From assembly GCA_050010535.1 (NCBI GenBank), contig JBEKKT010000019.1, positions 1-64,000 of the forward strand: DNA of 64,000 nucleotides, given 5' to 3'. The translations under genes were made by a program, and so were the position numbers. The notes under the pieces are model-generated. The model was not told the DNA's origin. It did no database searches and was given only the letters and a program-made list of their open reading frames with translations. The stretch is from JAJRAG01 sp050010535 (lineage in GTDB: Archaea; Thermoplasmatota; Thermoplasmata; Methanomassiliicoccales; JACIVX01). Positions 16,151-25,033 of the stretch are shown here, piece after piece (positions within the stretch are counted from its first letter, which is position 1; each line of letters opens with the position of its first letter).

Positions 16151-17923
16151 ATGGTCATGATCGAGACACTCCACAGGGCGGGAGGCGGCAGGATGGCCCG
16201 CTGGTCTGAGGATGGTTTCGAGGTCCTCACCCCAAACATACTCTACCTGGACTCCGAGACTTTTCCCGCACCTGAGTACGCGGATTTCATTGTCGAAAGG
16301 GACGAGGAATCAGGGTCGCTTAATCTAAGACCGAAGTCATCCGCGAACTCGCTGATTACTATACCGAACGATCTGAAGGTCCCGATCTCGTTTCTCAAGC
16401 GCGAGAAGATGTCGCTCATATCATCCGGCGAGCGGACGGTGATCGTGAGAGGAGATACCGAAAGCATTCCTTCGCAGGTGTCGGATGCCGGGTCTCTTGT
16501 CTTCGTGCTCGGTAACGCATTCGAACTGAGAAGGGACGCAAGGGGATTCGTTCGCAGTTTGGTCGCTCTCCGAAAGGCTGTCGGATACGGAAGACTGGTG
16601 TACGCCCCCGGTATCATGGATGTAAGCAACCTCGCCCTCCTGTGCTATCTCGGCGTCGATTTAGTCGATTCTTCCCTGCTGACCTATCAAGGCGCCCGCG
16701 GCCGTCTGCTCACGCCGGAAGGTGCACTGAATGCCAGCGATGCGGATTGGCTTGTTCCCTCCGAAGCTCCGGATGAGGTCATCAGACGCAATCTGAATTC
16801 TGCCTGTCAGGAGATGAGTTTCGTGAGGCACATGCTGAAGCTTGGCCGGTTGAGAGAGTTGGTCGAGATTCGGGTCAGTTCAAGCCCGTGGTCCGTGGCC
16901 GCTCTTAGAATCTTCGACCTCGAGTTCTACAGCCTCCAAGAGATGTATGCGCCAGTCGTCGGGCCCAAATTCTGTTGCAATTCGAAGGAGTCACTCTATC
17001 GACCCGACGTCTGGAGGTTTCGCCGTCGAATTCTGGAGCGGTACACGCCTCCGGCTCACAAGAAGGTCCTGCTTCTAATTCCGTGCTCTGCCAAGAAGCC
17101 CTATTCTACATCGAAAAGCCACAGGCTATTAAGTCAGACCATCAAGGCCGTGAGGAACAACGCCATTGTACATGAGGTCGTGGTCACTTCTCCCCTCGGG
17201 ATCGTGCCCAGGGAACTTGAGCTGGTTTATCCAGCGGCACAATACGATATCCCGGTGACCGGTCATTGGGACCGGGATGAAGTGGCGATAGTTCAGGAGA
17301 TGGTTTCAAAGATCGCCGCCTTCGGCTACGACAAGGTCATCTGCCATTTGTCGATTGAAGAGGCATTTGTCAAAGATTTGGTGGAATGTATTGACACGAC
17401 TTCTGGTCGTCCTACTTCGAACGACTCACTCGAGAGATTGAGAGACGAGCTTGAGGAAGTATGCTCCAGCCATCAAACGGTGGGAATGGGAAAGGACAGG
17501 ATTGGTTGCATGGGGTCTCTGGCTCGGTTCCAGTTCGGTGAGGGCGGGGAGTGTCTCATCGATGAGTCCTCGGTCGTGGGGAACTATCCGTATCTAAGGA
17601 TTCTGGAGGGGAATGATCAAGTCGCGATGCTGACCCCAGAGAGAGGTATGCTCTCGTTGACGATGCGGGGGGGAGAGAAGCTGCTTCCAAGGCGCATCAA
17701 TTGGGTCGAGATGCAGGAGTTCGATCTTGAAGGGAACCTGTTCGCCGTTGGAGTAAAAGATGCAGATCGCAGGATAAGGAGCGGGGACGATGTTCTCGTC
17801 GTCAAGAACGGGGAGCTGGAAGCGGTCGGAGTGGCGTCGATGTGCGGCGAGGAGATGATCGAGGCTGAAAGAGGCGAGGCGGTCAGGATCAGGCACAAAA
17901 GGAAGACCTCGCGTATCGGCTAG
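16151..17923 (+). CDS. arcS: Archaeosine synthase ArcS (alpha subunit)
   Basis: 590 residues. The N-terminal two thirds resemble tRNA-guanine transglycosylase without its catalytic centre. The ArcS core is seen at about residue 310: LLIPCSAKKPYSTSKSH, followed by ARNNAIVHEVVVTSPLGIVPRELELVYPAAQYD-like sequence (here VRNNA). The C-terminal 80 residues form a PUA domain (NLFAVGVKDADRRIRSGDDVLV). ArcS attaches lysine to preQ0 at tRNA position 15; a radical-SAM partner (RaSEA), not seen in this window, completes archaeosine. A TATA box (TATTTATC, 16126-16133) fits a leaderless start at the ATG at 16157 as well as 16151. Confidence 0.93.
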   Translation: MVMIETLHRAGGGRMARWSEDGFEVLTPNILYLDSETFPAPEYADFIVERDEESGSLNLRPKSSANSLITIPNDLKVPISFLKREKMSLISSGERTVIVRGDTESIPSQVSDAGSLVFVLGNAFELRRDARGFVRSLVALRKAVGYGRLVYAPGIMDVSNLALLCYLGVDLVDSSLLTYQGARGRLLTPEGALNASDADWLVPSEAPDEVIRRNLNSACQEMSFVRHMLKLGRLRELVEIRVSSSPWSVAALRIFDLEFYSLQEMYAPVVGPKFCCNSKESLYRPDVWRFRRRILERYTPPAHKKVLLLIPCSAKKPYSTSKSHRLLSQTIKAVRNNAIVHEVVVTSPLGIVPRELELVYPAAQYDIPVTGHWDRDEVAIVQEMVSKIAAFGYDKVICHLSIEEAFVKDLVECIDTTSGRPTSNDSLERLRDELEEVCSSHQTVGMGKDRIGCMGSLARFQFGEGGECLIDESSVVGNYPYLRILEGNDQVAMLTPERGMLSLTMRGGEKLLPRRINWVEMQEFDLEGNLFAVGVKDADRRIRSGDDVLVVKNGELEAVGVASMCGEEMIEAERGEAVRIRHKRKTSRIG

Positions 17924-18000
17924 TCCGTCCGTGGAGTCCGCATGGCTCGGCATGTGGGATGATTCATCATGGGTACTTTCGGTCACCTCTCTCCGGTTCG

Positions 18001-18008
18001 AATATAAG
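18001..18008 (+). promoter_or_regulatory. TATA-like element of a short transcript
   Basis: AATATAAG at 18001-18008 lies about 36-43 bases before a possible 44-codon gene and a strong downstream hairpin, defining a candidate transcription unit of about 145 bases. Confidence 0.4.
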
Positions 18009-18043
18009 AGAAGTGCAGGTATTGTGTTCTCGGTGAACAGGTA

Positions 18044-18178
18044 ATGCAAGAGGACTTCGATCACTTCGGATGGGAAGGACTGTACCGCCTTTATGGAGTG
18101 TTCGAGGAGAGCAGTGACGAACTATCATCCCCGGGTGAGACGGGGAAAGGCCCCATCCCTCTCACCCCATTCTTTTGA
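18044..18178 (+). CDS. Possible 44-residue protein (or small RNA)
   Basis: An ORF starting ATG CAA GAG GAC, preceded by GGTGAACAG, encodes a 44-residue acidic protein beginning MQEDFDHFGWEGLYRLYG and ending TPFF. A TATA-like element lies upstream, and a hairpin with a T-rich tail overlaps its 3' end, so the terminator would lie inside the coding region. That overlap makes a non-coding RNA a fair alternative. No family is recognised. Confidence 0.35.
   Translation: MQEDFDHFGWEGLYRLYGVFEESSDELSSPGETGKGPIPLTPFF
18133..18177 (+). terminator. Strong hairpin followed by T-rich stretch
   Basis: GGGTGAGA (18133-18140) pairs perfectly with TCTCACCC (18160-18167), and GGGG/CCCC pairs inside it. ATTCTTTT follows directly. 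It looks like an intrinsic terminator of the short transcript starting near 18030, or part of its structure. Confidence 0.5.
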
Positions 18179-18251
18179 CTAGTCGAGACTCTCTCAGTCT
18201 CAAGACTGGACTCTTGTCATTTCACCAATTCTCATTCTTCTTTGGCCTGAG

Positions 18252-18348
18252 TGCAGGTGCCGGGATTCGAACCCGGGCCGTTGGCTGTCCTCGCCCAAAT
18301 GACGGGTCATGGAAGGCCAAAATCCTAACCAGACTAGATTACACCTGC
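18252..18348 (-). tRNA. tRNA-Gly (anticodon UCC) with a 23-base intron
   Basis: Minus strand, 97 bases. The acceptor arms GCAGGTG and CACCTGC pair fully with discriminator A. The D stem is ATCT/GGAT, the T arm CCGGG-TTCGAAT-CCCGG. The anticodon stem TTGGC/GCCAA encloses 30 bases; removing 23 leaves the loop CTTCCAA with anticodon TCC. The intron is at 18287-18309. The CCA end is not encoded. A TATA element (TTTAAA, 18374-18382) lies about 27-30 bases upstream. Confidence 0.92.
18287..18309 (-). other. Intron of tRNA-Gly(UCC), position 37/38
   Basis: The junctions form a canonical bulge-helix-bulge: the three-base bulge CAT, the four-pair helix CTTC/GAGG and the three-base bulge ACA, each cut after its second base, leave A37 joined to A38. 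This is the site used by archaeal splicing endonuclease EndA. Confidence 0.85.
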
Positions 18349-18373
18349 TTGGTTCCACCTTATCTCTGTTCGG

Positions 18374-18382
18374 TTTTAAATC
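18374..18382 (-). promoter_or_regulatory. TATA box of the tRNA-Gly gene
   Basis: TTTAAAA-type element on the minus strand about 27-30 bases before the tRNA 5' end, the normal archaeal spacing. Confidence 0.65.
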
Positions 18383-18460
18383 TTTAGCGGTATCATCGCG
18401 GCTGGCTAGAATCGTCTGCATCTGTGCGAGTTCAATATTGGATCCTTGAAGGAACGATGT

Positions 18461-18505
18461 GGGAAAAAGAAACGAATAAAGGGGGTGCTCGTCTCAGCAT
18501 CCCCC
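18461..18505 (-). terminator. Intrinsic terminator of the gene at 18516-18830
   Basis: Directly after the stop codon the minus strand folds into a nine-pair hairpin (arms 18496-18505 and 18481-18489, one bulged T) with loop GAGACG, followed by TTTATTCGTTTCTTTTT. Hairpin plus T-tract is a clear termination signal for the minus-strand gene. Confidence 0.7.
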
Positions 18506-18515
18506 TTGAGGAGAA

Positions 18516-18830
18516 TCAGAGCAGTGCGAGCATGTCTTCTGCGGCGAGCGCGTCGTTTCTTTCCAGGTCCAATGTGGAGATCTCTTGAACCATGTCTGTC
18601 AGGTCGCCGATAAGGATCCAGAGTTCCGTCGTGTCCTTGCCATCGTTTTCCATTTCATAGGCGAGCGACCTAAGATCTGCGATTGTGTGATTTTTCATCC
18701 ACTCGATGGCATCAGAGCCGGTCTCTGCTTCCTGCCCCTCCTCAAATTCTCCTATCACTTTTGCACCCCATCCAAAGATGTTTAGTCCCTGTCCGACTTT
18801 AGTCGGACGAGGCGAACTTATGTCGATCAT
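18516..18830 (-). CDS. Acidic small hypothetical protein
   Basis: Up to 104 residues, strongly acidic, helical (EWMKNHTIADLRSLAYEMENDGKDTTELW...), no family recognised. The first ATG at 18830 lies only 3 bases from a good TATA box (TATTTATACG, about 18831-18840), so transcription should start near 18810 and this ATG would not be in the mRNA. A GTG at 18758, after GGATGGGG, is a likelier start and gives about 80 residues. A perfect palindrome (18791-18808) sits at the expected transcription start. A hairpin terminator follows the stop, so this is an independent, regulated single-gene unit. Confidence 0.65.
   Translation of the reverse strand: MIDISSPRPTKVGQGLNIFGWGAKVIGEFEEGQEAETGSDAIEWMKNHTIADLRSLAYEMENDGKDTTELWILIGDLTDMVQEISTLDLERNDALAAEDMLALL
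18791..18808. promoter_or_regulatory. Perfect 8-2-8 palindrome at a transcription start
   Basis: GTCCGACT-TT-AGTCGGAC. It begins about 25 bases downstream of the TATA box at 18833-18840 and so overlaps or directly follows the start of the mRNA. It may be a repressor site or a 5' hairpin in the message. Confidence 0.55.
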
Positions 18831-18994
18831 CGTATAAATATGTTTCTGACTATTGTAGCCAGATATTATGTGTGCTGTGGGTAGACGTCGTGAAATCTAG
18901 TCAACGATCGTGTCCGACACAAAGAAAGTAGAATCCCTCGCCCTAATGCACTAACGAATCTGGCCAAAAGTCTTTTGAAGTGTGGAGGCAATTA

Positions 18995-21900
18995 ATGCAT
19001 CACTCAGGTGATGGGATGGGATATTTTGACTCGCTGTTTGACAGCGATCTTAAGGCGCTGAAAAGAGCCCGCAAGCTTATTGATGATGCTGGCGGCCGAA
19101 TGAAAGAGAAAGACGGCTCCGGGGTGGTGTCAGACCTGGGCAAGGCCAGAGACATATTATACGAGAATGCCCCGAAGACCAGGAAACGTGTCAACGAATA
19201 CTCTGATACCCTAGTAACTCTCAGCGATTCATATGTGAGCTGCAACATGCCCGAGGAGGCGAACAGGGCGGCAGACAAGGCACTTTCGATGACGCCGAAC
19301 TCTGTCAATGCCTTCATAGGGAAGGCTCACGCACTTGCAACAATACGCTCTTACAGTGAATCGGTGATCATCCTCGACAAAGCCATCTCTCTGAATCCGG
19401 ACAACAAGATCCTATTGAGCGAGAAGGGCAGGACTCTCGATCTCTCCGGCGACACGCCAGGAGCCGTAGAATGCTACAAGAAGGTCGTGGAAATCGATCC
19501 ATCCGATCTCTATTACTATGATGTCCTCGCGGAGAAAACGCCGGAAAGACCGATCTGGCTGCGGAAGAAAGGGGAGACTCTCGCGGGCCAGGGAAAGCTG
19601 GATGATGCCCTCAAGGCATTCGACTCCGGGCTTGTTAACGATCCTGGAAACGTGGACATCTTGCTAGGCAAGGGTGGTGTGCTCATACTTCTCCAGCGAC
19701 ACGATGAGGCAACCGCGATCTTCGATGAGATCCTCACCCGCGATCCCAGGAATTTCACTGCACACCTCAACAAAGCCAGAGCTCTGAGGGAGAGGGGCGA
19801 GTCTGAGGAGGCTTTGAAACATTACAAGGAAGCACTAAGAAGCGACCCGTCGCACAAACACACCTGGACCGAGGTCGCATCACTATTGGAACACATGGAG
19901 CGTTTGGATGAGAGTCTGAAGGCGTACGAAAGGGCGCTGGAACTCGACAACATGTACGCGCCCGCTCTCGAAGGCAAGTGCGGATTGTTGAAGAGGATGG
20001 GCAAGAATCAAGAGCTCGTGGATTTCTGCTCGAAGCTGCTCGAGGTCAAGAAAGACGATGTGCCGACGATAGTGATGAAGGTCGACGCGCTCGTCAAGTT
20101 GGAGAGGAATGAGGAAGCGCTTGCGACTGTGGACTCTGCCTTGCTGGACAATCCTAGGGATCCTGACCTGCTCGATAGGAAAAGGGCGGTATTGGGAGCC
20201 TTGAACCGGTACGAGGATCAGATCGAGGTTTGCGCAGAGCTTCTTTCCCTCCACCCTCAGCATTTCGAATCCCTCCGCGACCAGGGAGTGGCATTCTTCA
20301 AGACCGGGAAGTACCACGAGGCGCTGAAGTCACTGGAGAAGGCAACGAAACTAAAGCCGGACAACGAAGAGACCCTCCTTGCAATCAAGGAGTGCCAGAA
20401 GCGACTAGGAAAGGACAAGGATGTGATAGACGCCTGCGATCGTGTCCTGAAGATCAACCCGAAGAACAAGAGCGCCTTGTTCGACAAGGCGGTCGCCTTG
20501 GACAGACTCGATAAGGACCTCGAGGCCGTGGAGACGTACGGAAAGGTGCTTGAGCTGGATCCAAGCGATGAGGAGACGCTCAAGAACCTCTCCATCGTGC
20601 TGTTCTCGATGAGGAGGTACGAGGACGCCCTAGAAAGGGCCGCGACCGGATCAGCATTGTATCCTGCAGATCCAGCATTCTGGAGAGTCAAGGGTGACTG
20701 CCTGTTCGCATTGAACAGGTATGACGATGCGGTGGAGGCGTTCACGAAAGCGGTCGATCTCGACCCGTATGACAAGAGAGTCTGGTATTCGAAAGGCCTC
20801 GCGCTCGAAAGCGCGAAGAGATTCGAGGAGGCGGTGGCGTGCTATGACCAAGCTATCCAACTCGACCCGAACGACATGAATCTCTGGATCAGCAGGGGCG
20901 TGACTCTCGAATGGCTCGAAAGAAACCCCGACGCTCTCATGAGCTATGATCAAGCTCTTGCATTGGACAACACGAACAGGTTCGTCCACGTCAGGAGGGG
21001 CCAGGTACTTGCGAAGATGGGGAGGCACGAGGAGGCGGTCGTTTCATTTGAAAAGGCCCTCGAGATCAGCCCGAAGGACGTCGAAGTGCTCGAGGCCAAG
21101 AAGCAGTCCTTGAAGATCCTTGGCAAATTCGAGGAAATGGTGAAGGTCTGCGACCAGATCATCAAGGTGGATCCCCGTAACAAGAGCGCATGGATCGATC
21201 GAGGGACCGCCTGTCAGAGGTCGAACCAGATCGATGAGGCGATACGATCCTTCGACAGAGCTTTGGAACTCGATCCTCATGACATCGTCGTCCTCGAGCA
21301 CAAGAAGGACGCCGTCGTCGCAAAAGGCGTTCCGTCGGAGATCTTAGAGATATGCGATGCAGTCTTGAAGATCGACCTTAAGAACAAGATGGCGCATGTC
21401 GACAGGGGGTCGGCGCTGGAAAGGCTCGGACATCTGGACGAAGCTGTGGCGAGCTACAACACTGCAATTCAGATCGACGGGATGGATAAATCGATCTTCA
21501 ACTTGAAAGGTCTCGCATTGGTTGGTCTCGGCAAGTACGGCGAGGCGGTAGAGAGCTTTGATTACGCCTGGAGATTGGACCCGAACGATCCGTACGTTCT
21601 GAATAACAAGGGACGGGCTCTGCTGCTGATGCGGAACTACGTCGAGGCGCTGAAAGCACTTGAGAAGTGCGTGAGCATGTCTCCGCAGACGGCGAGATTC
21701 AACACCGACAAGGGCAGGGCCCTTGCCTCACTGGATCGGCTGGAGGAAGCGGTCGAGTCGTTCGACAGGGCAATTGGTCTCGACAAGAACGAAACGCAGG
21801 CTTGGAAGTTCAAGGGAAACGTGCTATTCAAAGTCGGCCAGTATGAGAATGCAGTCAACTGTTACAACCGTGCCATCGAGCTGGGTCTGGAGGACCCAAT

Positions 21901-23326
21901 CCTATACAAGTCGAAAGGGAGAGCGCTCGAGGAGCTTGGGAGGCTTCGCGAGGCGCTGGAGAGCTATGACAGAGCCGTCGGGCTGGACATGACCGACGCA
22001 GCTGTCTGGAACCGACTCGGCATGGTGCAGGTGAAGCTGGGGGATATGGAGAAGGCTGCTGATAGTTTCAACAAGTCAGTCGATCTGGATCCGAAGAACA
22101 AGGCTGCTTGGTTGGGCAGGGCCGAGGTGATGGAGAAGATCGGGAACGACGAGGAGGCGATCAGGAGCTACGACGCCGCGCTGGGCATGGATCCCAAGGA
22201 CAAGATCGCGTGGTGCGGAAAAGGAATAGTGCTGATCCGTCTTGGGAAGTACGATCTGGCTAAGAGAGCGTTCGAGAAGGCTCTGGAAATCGACAGGAGT
22301 ATGGAGTCCGCGCAGGAAGGCATGCGGATCGTCGGTAGCAGACTCCGAGAGAGGGAGATCGATGCCTACGCCCAGAAGCTCGTCGAGTACGAGTATCGCT
22401 CTGGCAAGAGACTGTCGAGGGAGGATGCGTTCAGGGAGTGCGGTATCCCGTTCTCTCATCTGGACGACGTCCTCAAGTTGCTGGACGAGAAGGAGGTGGT
22501 GAACGTCATTTCCCTGAGCCAGGCGGAGTTCAAGGTGTACGAAGGGCTCTCGAGGGACGTGCTTCTCGCGAGCTACCGGACCCCTAGCGTCGGTCGGTAC
22601 GGTCTGCGTCTGCCCGACGTTCTAATGAATCTGCCTGAAAGGGACATTCGCAAGGCGAAGAAGGTTCTGGCCTATATCGAAAAAGTGAATGACATGGACT
22701 TCTCTACGGTCGCCCCCGATCAGGAAACGGAGCAGTTGCTGAGGTCCGCGATGACTATGCCCGAGGAGAAACGGTCCGCGATTGGCCTCATGGAGAACCT
22801 TGGGGTCGGGATATTCAATGCTAGGAAACTCATGGCGATCTTGCAGACATTCAGGGGAGAGGGATACAAGGCCTCCTCGGTCAAGGTTAAGGACATCCCT
22901 TGGCGGGCAGAGCAAGTGGATATGGAGAAGGATGAGAAGAAGAAGCGCGTTGTAGAGCTCAAATCGGTGCTAGGGACCCCTGGACAGAGGTCCGAGAGGG
23001 ATGAGGTCGATCTATATAGCCGATTCTACAAGGAGGAAGCTAAGGGGGTGGAGGCCCCGGCGAACGTCGAGGAGATCAAAGGTCGCCGCTGCCTGTTCCA
23101 CGGCGGTCAGGCGGTCATGAAGTGCTCGACATGCGGTTCGCTTCTGTGCAAAGAGTGCATCTCCGAGTCAGACTTCTGCCCGAGATGTGGAGCCCCGATC
23201 AAGAAGAAGACTGTCAGAGGCTCCGAAGATTCGAAGAAGGACAGGGCCAAGGGACCTGCAGAGTCTGGCAGGCAGGCGGAGCCCTCCGAGGAGGACAGGG
23301 AGAGCAGAGACTGGACGCGCCTGTGA
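18995..23326 (+). CDS. Giant TPR-repeat protein with C-terminal zinc finger
   Basis: About 1443 residues from the ATG at 18995, which has GGAGG 7 bases upstream; a GTG at 18980 and an ATG at 19016 are in frame. After a short N-terminal helical domain, roughly 30 tetratricopeptide repeats run to about residue 1105, with regular cores such as DEAVASYNTAIQIDG and EEAVACYDQAIQLDP. A helical segment with a possible winged helix (SREDAFRECGIPFSHLDDVLKLL) follows. The C-terminus has a CSTCGSLLCKEC...CPRCG B-box/zinc-ribbon-like finger near 1370-1400 and an acidic tail. No signal peptide or membrane segment is visible, so it is a cytoplasmic scaffold. Partners are unknown. Confidence 0.9.
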   Translation: MHHSGDGMGYFDSLFDSDLKALKRARKLIDDAGGRMKEKDGSGVVSDLGKARDILYENAPKTRKRVNEYSDTLVTLSDSYVSCNMPEEANRAADKALSMTPNSVNAFIGKAHALATIRSYSESVIILDKAISLNPDNKILLSEKGRTLDLSGDTPGAVECYKKVVEIDPSDLYYYDVLAEKTPERPIWLRKKGETLAGQGKLDDALKAFDSGLVNDPGNVDILLGKGGVLILLQRHDEATAIFDEILTRDPRNFTAHLNKARALRERGESEEALKHYKEALRSDPSHKHTWTEVASLLEHMERLDESLKAYERALELDNMYAPALEGKCGLLKRMGKNQELVDFCSKLLEVKKDDVPTIVMKVDALVKLERNEEALATVDSALLDNPRDPDLLDRKRAVLGALNRYEDQIEVCAELLSLHPQHFESLRDQGVAFFKTGKYHEALKSLEKATKLKPDNEETLLAIKECQKRLGKDKDVIDACDRVLKINPKNKSALFDKAVALDRLDKDLEAVETYGKVLELDPSDEETLKNLSIVLFSMRRYEDALERAATGSALYPADPAFWRVKGDCLFALNRYDDAVEAFTKAVDLDPYDKRVWYSKGLALESAKRFEEAVACYDQAIQLDPNDMNLWISRGVTLEWLERNPDALMSYDQALALDNTNRFVHVRRGQVLAKMGRHEEAVVSFEKALEISPKDVEVLEAKKQSLKILGKFEEMVKVCDQIIKVDPRNKSAWIDRGTACQRSNQIDEAIRSFDRALELDPHDIVVLEHKKDAVVAKGVPSEILEICDAVLKIDLKNKMAHVDRGSALERLGHLDEAVASYNTAIQIDGMDKSIFNLKGLALVGLGKYGEAVESFDYAWRLDPNDPYVLNNKGRALLLMRNYVEALKALEKCVSMSPQTARFNTDKGRALASLDRLEEAVESFDRAIGLDKNETQAWKFKGNVLFKVGQYENAVNCYNRAIELGLEDPILYKSKGRALEELGRLREALESYDRAVGLDMTDAAVWNRLGMVQVKLGDMEKAADSFNKSVDLDPKNKAAWLGRAEVMEKIGNDEEAIRSYDAALGMDPKDKIAWCGKGIVLIRLGKYDLAKRAFEKALEIDRSMESAQEGMRIVGSRLREREIDAYAQKLVEYEYRSGKRLSREDAFRECGIPFSHLDDVLKLLDEKEVVNVISLSQAEFKVYEGLSRDVLLASYRTPSVGRYGLRLPDVLMNLPERDIRKAKKVLAYIEKVNDMDFSTVAPDQETEQLLRSAMTMPEEKRSAIGLMENLGVGIFNARKLMAILQTFRGEGYKASSVKVKDIPWRAEQVDMEKDEKKKRVVELKSVLGTPGQRSERDEVDLYSRFYKEEAKGVEAPANVEEIKGRRCLFHGGQAVMKCSTCGSLLCKECISESDFCPRCGAPIKKKTVRGSEDSKKDRAKGPAESGRQAEPSEEDRESRDWTRL

Positions 23327-23375
23327 AGCGAACCTAAGAAAGTGAGAGCGAAATGCGCCCGTATTCCATTTCTTC

Positions 23376-23385
23376 CCACTTTTTT
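23376..23385 (+). terminator. T-tract after the TPR gene
   Basis: A run of six T (23380-23385) lies about 55 bases after the stop codon, between two convergent genes. Archaeal polymerases stop at such tracts; no hairpin is needed. Confidence 0.35.
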
Positions 23386-23399
23386 GTCCCCCGCGCTCG

Positions 23400-24704
23400 T
23401 CAGTAGTCCATCACGTCGGCCTTCATGAACTCCCGGAGCAGCGAGGTCGCGTAGCAACCTTTGTCCAAAGAAAACGATAGCACCAGACTGTCGTCCTCGG
23501 TTCTGATCGTCAGATCCTTGAATCGGCCTAGGAGCTCCCTCCTGCTGCCCTTCGAGCTGCATTCCGAGATCTCGGGAATGATGAAATCCTCGCGGCTGAT
23601 GTCCTCGGCATCGACGATCTCTTTCTCAATCGCGCCCGCCTCTCCGTCTGCGAACTCGCTCTCCGAGCCGAAAAGGAGGCCGCTCACGAAAGCCTTCCGT
23701 TCCGCCATCTGCCTCTCAACGAGGTCGATGTTCTCCTCCTTGACTCTAATGTGGACATCGTGGTCCGGGACTCCATTCCGATCGGCAGGTAGAATGACGT
23801 CCCCTATGAGGGACCGGTTCAACGGGAGGCCTTTCCTAATCCTCTGGCTCAGCATCTTGTTGAAGAGATGCGACTGATAGGCATGCACAAACATCATCTG
23901 AAGGTTCGGCGGCAATGACCCGATCGCCCCGGCATAGTCCCCCTCGTTCTCGGCCAAGTGTGCGATCACCATTCGCTCGAACGAGAGCTTCTTCGGGTAG
24001 GTTGCCATCGCGGATTTGAAATCCATCGATCGCCCGAGCTCCCTTCGGACCCTCTGTGTCTCTTCATCTTCATTCTCACTCGGGTTCGCGACGTAGACCA
24101 TCACGGCTCTCTCGAAGTCGCCCTTCACGATGTGCTTGCCGACAAGGTGGGTCACGGGCCTGAGAGCCCCGAAGCGCTGCACTCCGAAGAAGTTCGGAAA
24201 GCCGTCCAGTTTTCTGAGTATGTTCGCGGTCGCTTGCGCCGTCGTTTCGAGTTCCTCGCCTTTGATGGCGCAGTCTCTTATTCTCAAGGTGAAGGAATTC
24301 CCGACAAGGTCGCCGATAGTGATGTGCTTCCTCGCTCGATATGCATCCGATACCGTGACCTGATGCATCCTCAGCGATCTCACTTCCTCGATCGGAGCCT
24401 CGAATGACATGAGTTGCTTCGTGACTGCTCTTTTGTCCTTCGTTCCGGCGAAGCCGATCCTGCTTCTGCTGATCATTAGGGACCTAGAGAGCATCCGAAC
24501 AAGCCTGTTCATCTCCCAATTCGTGGAAGTGACGTTCGCGATAGTGTACTTCCCATCCTCTGACCGGTTAGGGTACTTCGATATCTCCTCGACCACGAAA
24601 TCTTCGGGCACCTTCCTGAGCCTTCCACCAGTGCCCGAGGTCGTCGTGTAGAAAACCTCAAGGCCGATCTCGGCCTCCCGGGACTTGCTAACCTGATAAT
24701 CCAT
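23400..24704 (-). CDS. truD: tRNA pseudouridine synthase TruD
   Basis: 434 residues. The TruD signature FAGTKDKRAVTKQ lies near residue 90 and contains the catalytic aspartate. FVVEEI near residue 35, NFFGVQRFG and the C-terminal FVHAYQSHLFN are also typical. The enzyme isomerises U13 of tRNA (and U35 in some archaeal tRNAs). The gene follows rpoL on the same strand with 6 bases between them, so the two are probably co-transcribed. It ends convergently against the TPR gene. Confidence 0.96.
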   Translation of the reverse strand: MDYQVSKSREAEIGLEVFYTTTSGTGGRLRKVPEDFVVEEISKYPNRSEDGKYTIANVTSTNWEMNRLVRMLSRSLMISRSRIGFAGTKDKRAVTKQLMSFEAPIEEVRSLRMHQVTVSDAYRARKHITIGDLVGNSFTLRIRDCAIKGEELETTAQATANILRKLDGFPNFFGVQRFGALRPVTHLVGKHIVKGDFERAVMVYVANPSENEDEETQRVRRELGRSMDFKSAMATYPKKLSFERMVIAHLAENEGDYAGAIGSLPPNLQMMFVHAYQSHLFNKMLSQRIRKGLPLNRSLIGDVILPADRNGVPDHDVHIRVKEENIDLVERQMAERKAFVSGLLFGSESEFADGEAGAIEKEIVDAEDISREDFIIPEISECSSKGSRRELLGRFKDLTIRTEDDSLVLSFSLDKGCYATSLLREFMKADVMDY

Positions 24705-24710
24705 GGACTT

Positions 24711-24986
24711 CTACTTCAGGTCCTTCTCGAGTTTCTCCCTCGTTTCCTTGAACTCCCCGGCTAGAGTTTTCGAAGCTCGCTTTAGTGCTATCTGAGGCTT
24801 TCCGGTTTTCACCCGGACGGAAAGGGTTGGGAATTCGAGGTCGGGATGTGCGGCAGTATACTTGACATCGGACACCGCTTCGTCTTCAAGGAGCTCGGTG
24901 ACCAACGGTGAGATCAGAGTCATGTCTGCGTCCTTGATCATGATTTTGATAGAATCCTTGTCCTTCTCGATGAGTTCAAGCTGCAT
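24711..24986 (-). CDS. rpoL: DNA-directed RNA polymerase subunit L
   Basis: 91 residues from the ATG at 24986. The pattern LELIEKDKDSIKIMIKDADMTLISPLVTELL, then VKYTAAHPDLEFPTLSVRVKTG, is the RpoL/Rpb11 dimerisation fold that pairs with subunit D at the core of the archaeal enzyme. A TATA box (TTTATAG, about 25013-25019) lies about 27 bases upstream, and the ATG at 24986 fits a leaderless message; a longer reading from 25007 is less likely. TruD follows in the same unit. Confidence 0.94.
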   Translation of the reverse strand: MQLELIEKDKDSIKIMIKDADMTLISPLVTELLEDEAVSDVKYTAAHPDLEFPTLSVRVKTGKPQIALKRASKTLAGEFKETREKLEKDLK

Positions 24987-25033
24987 GGCGGGTCCTATCT
25001 GAATCATGACTATAAATCTTTTGATGGAGCCCC

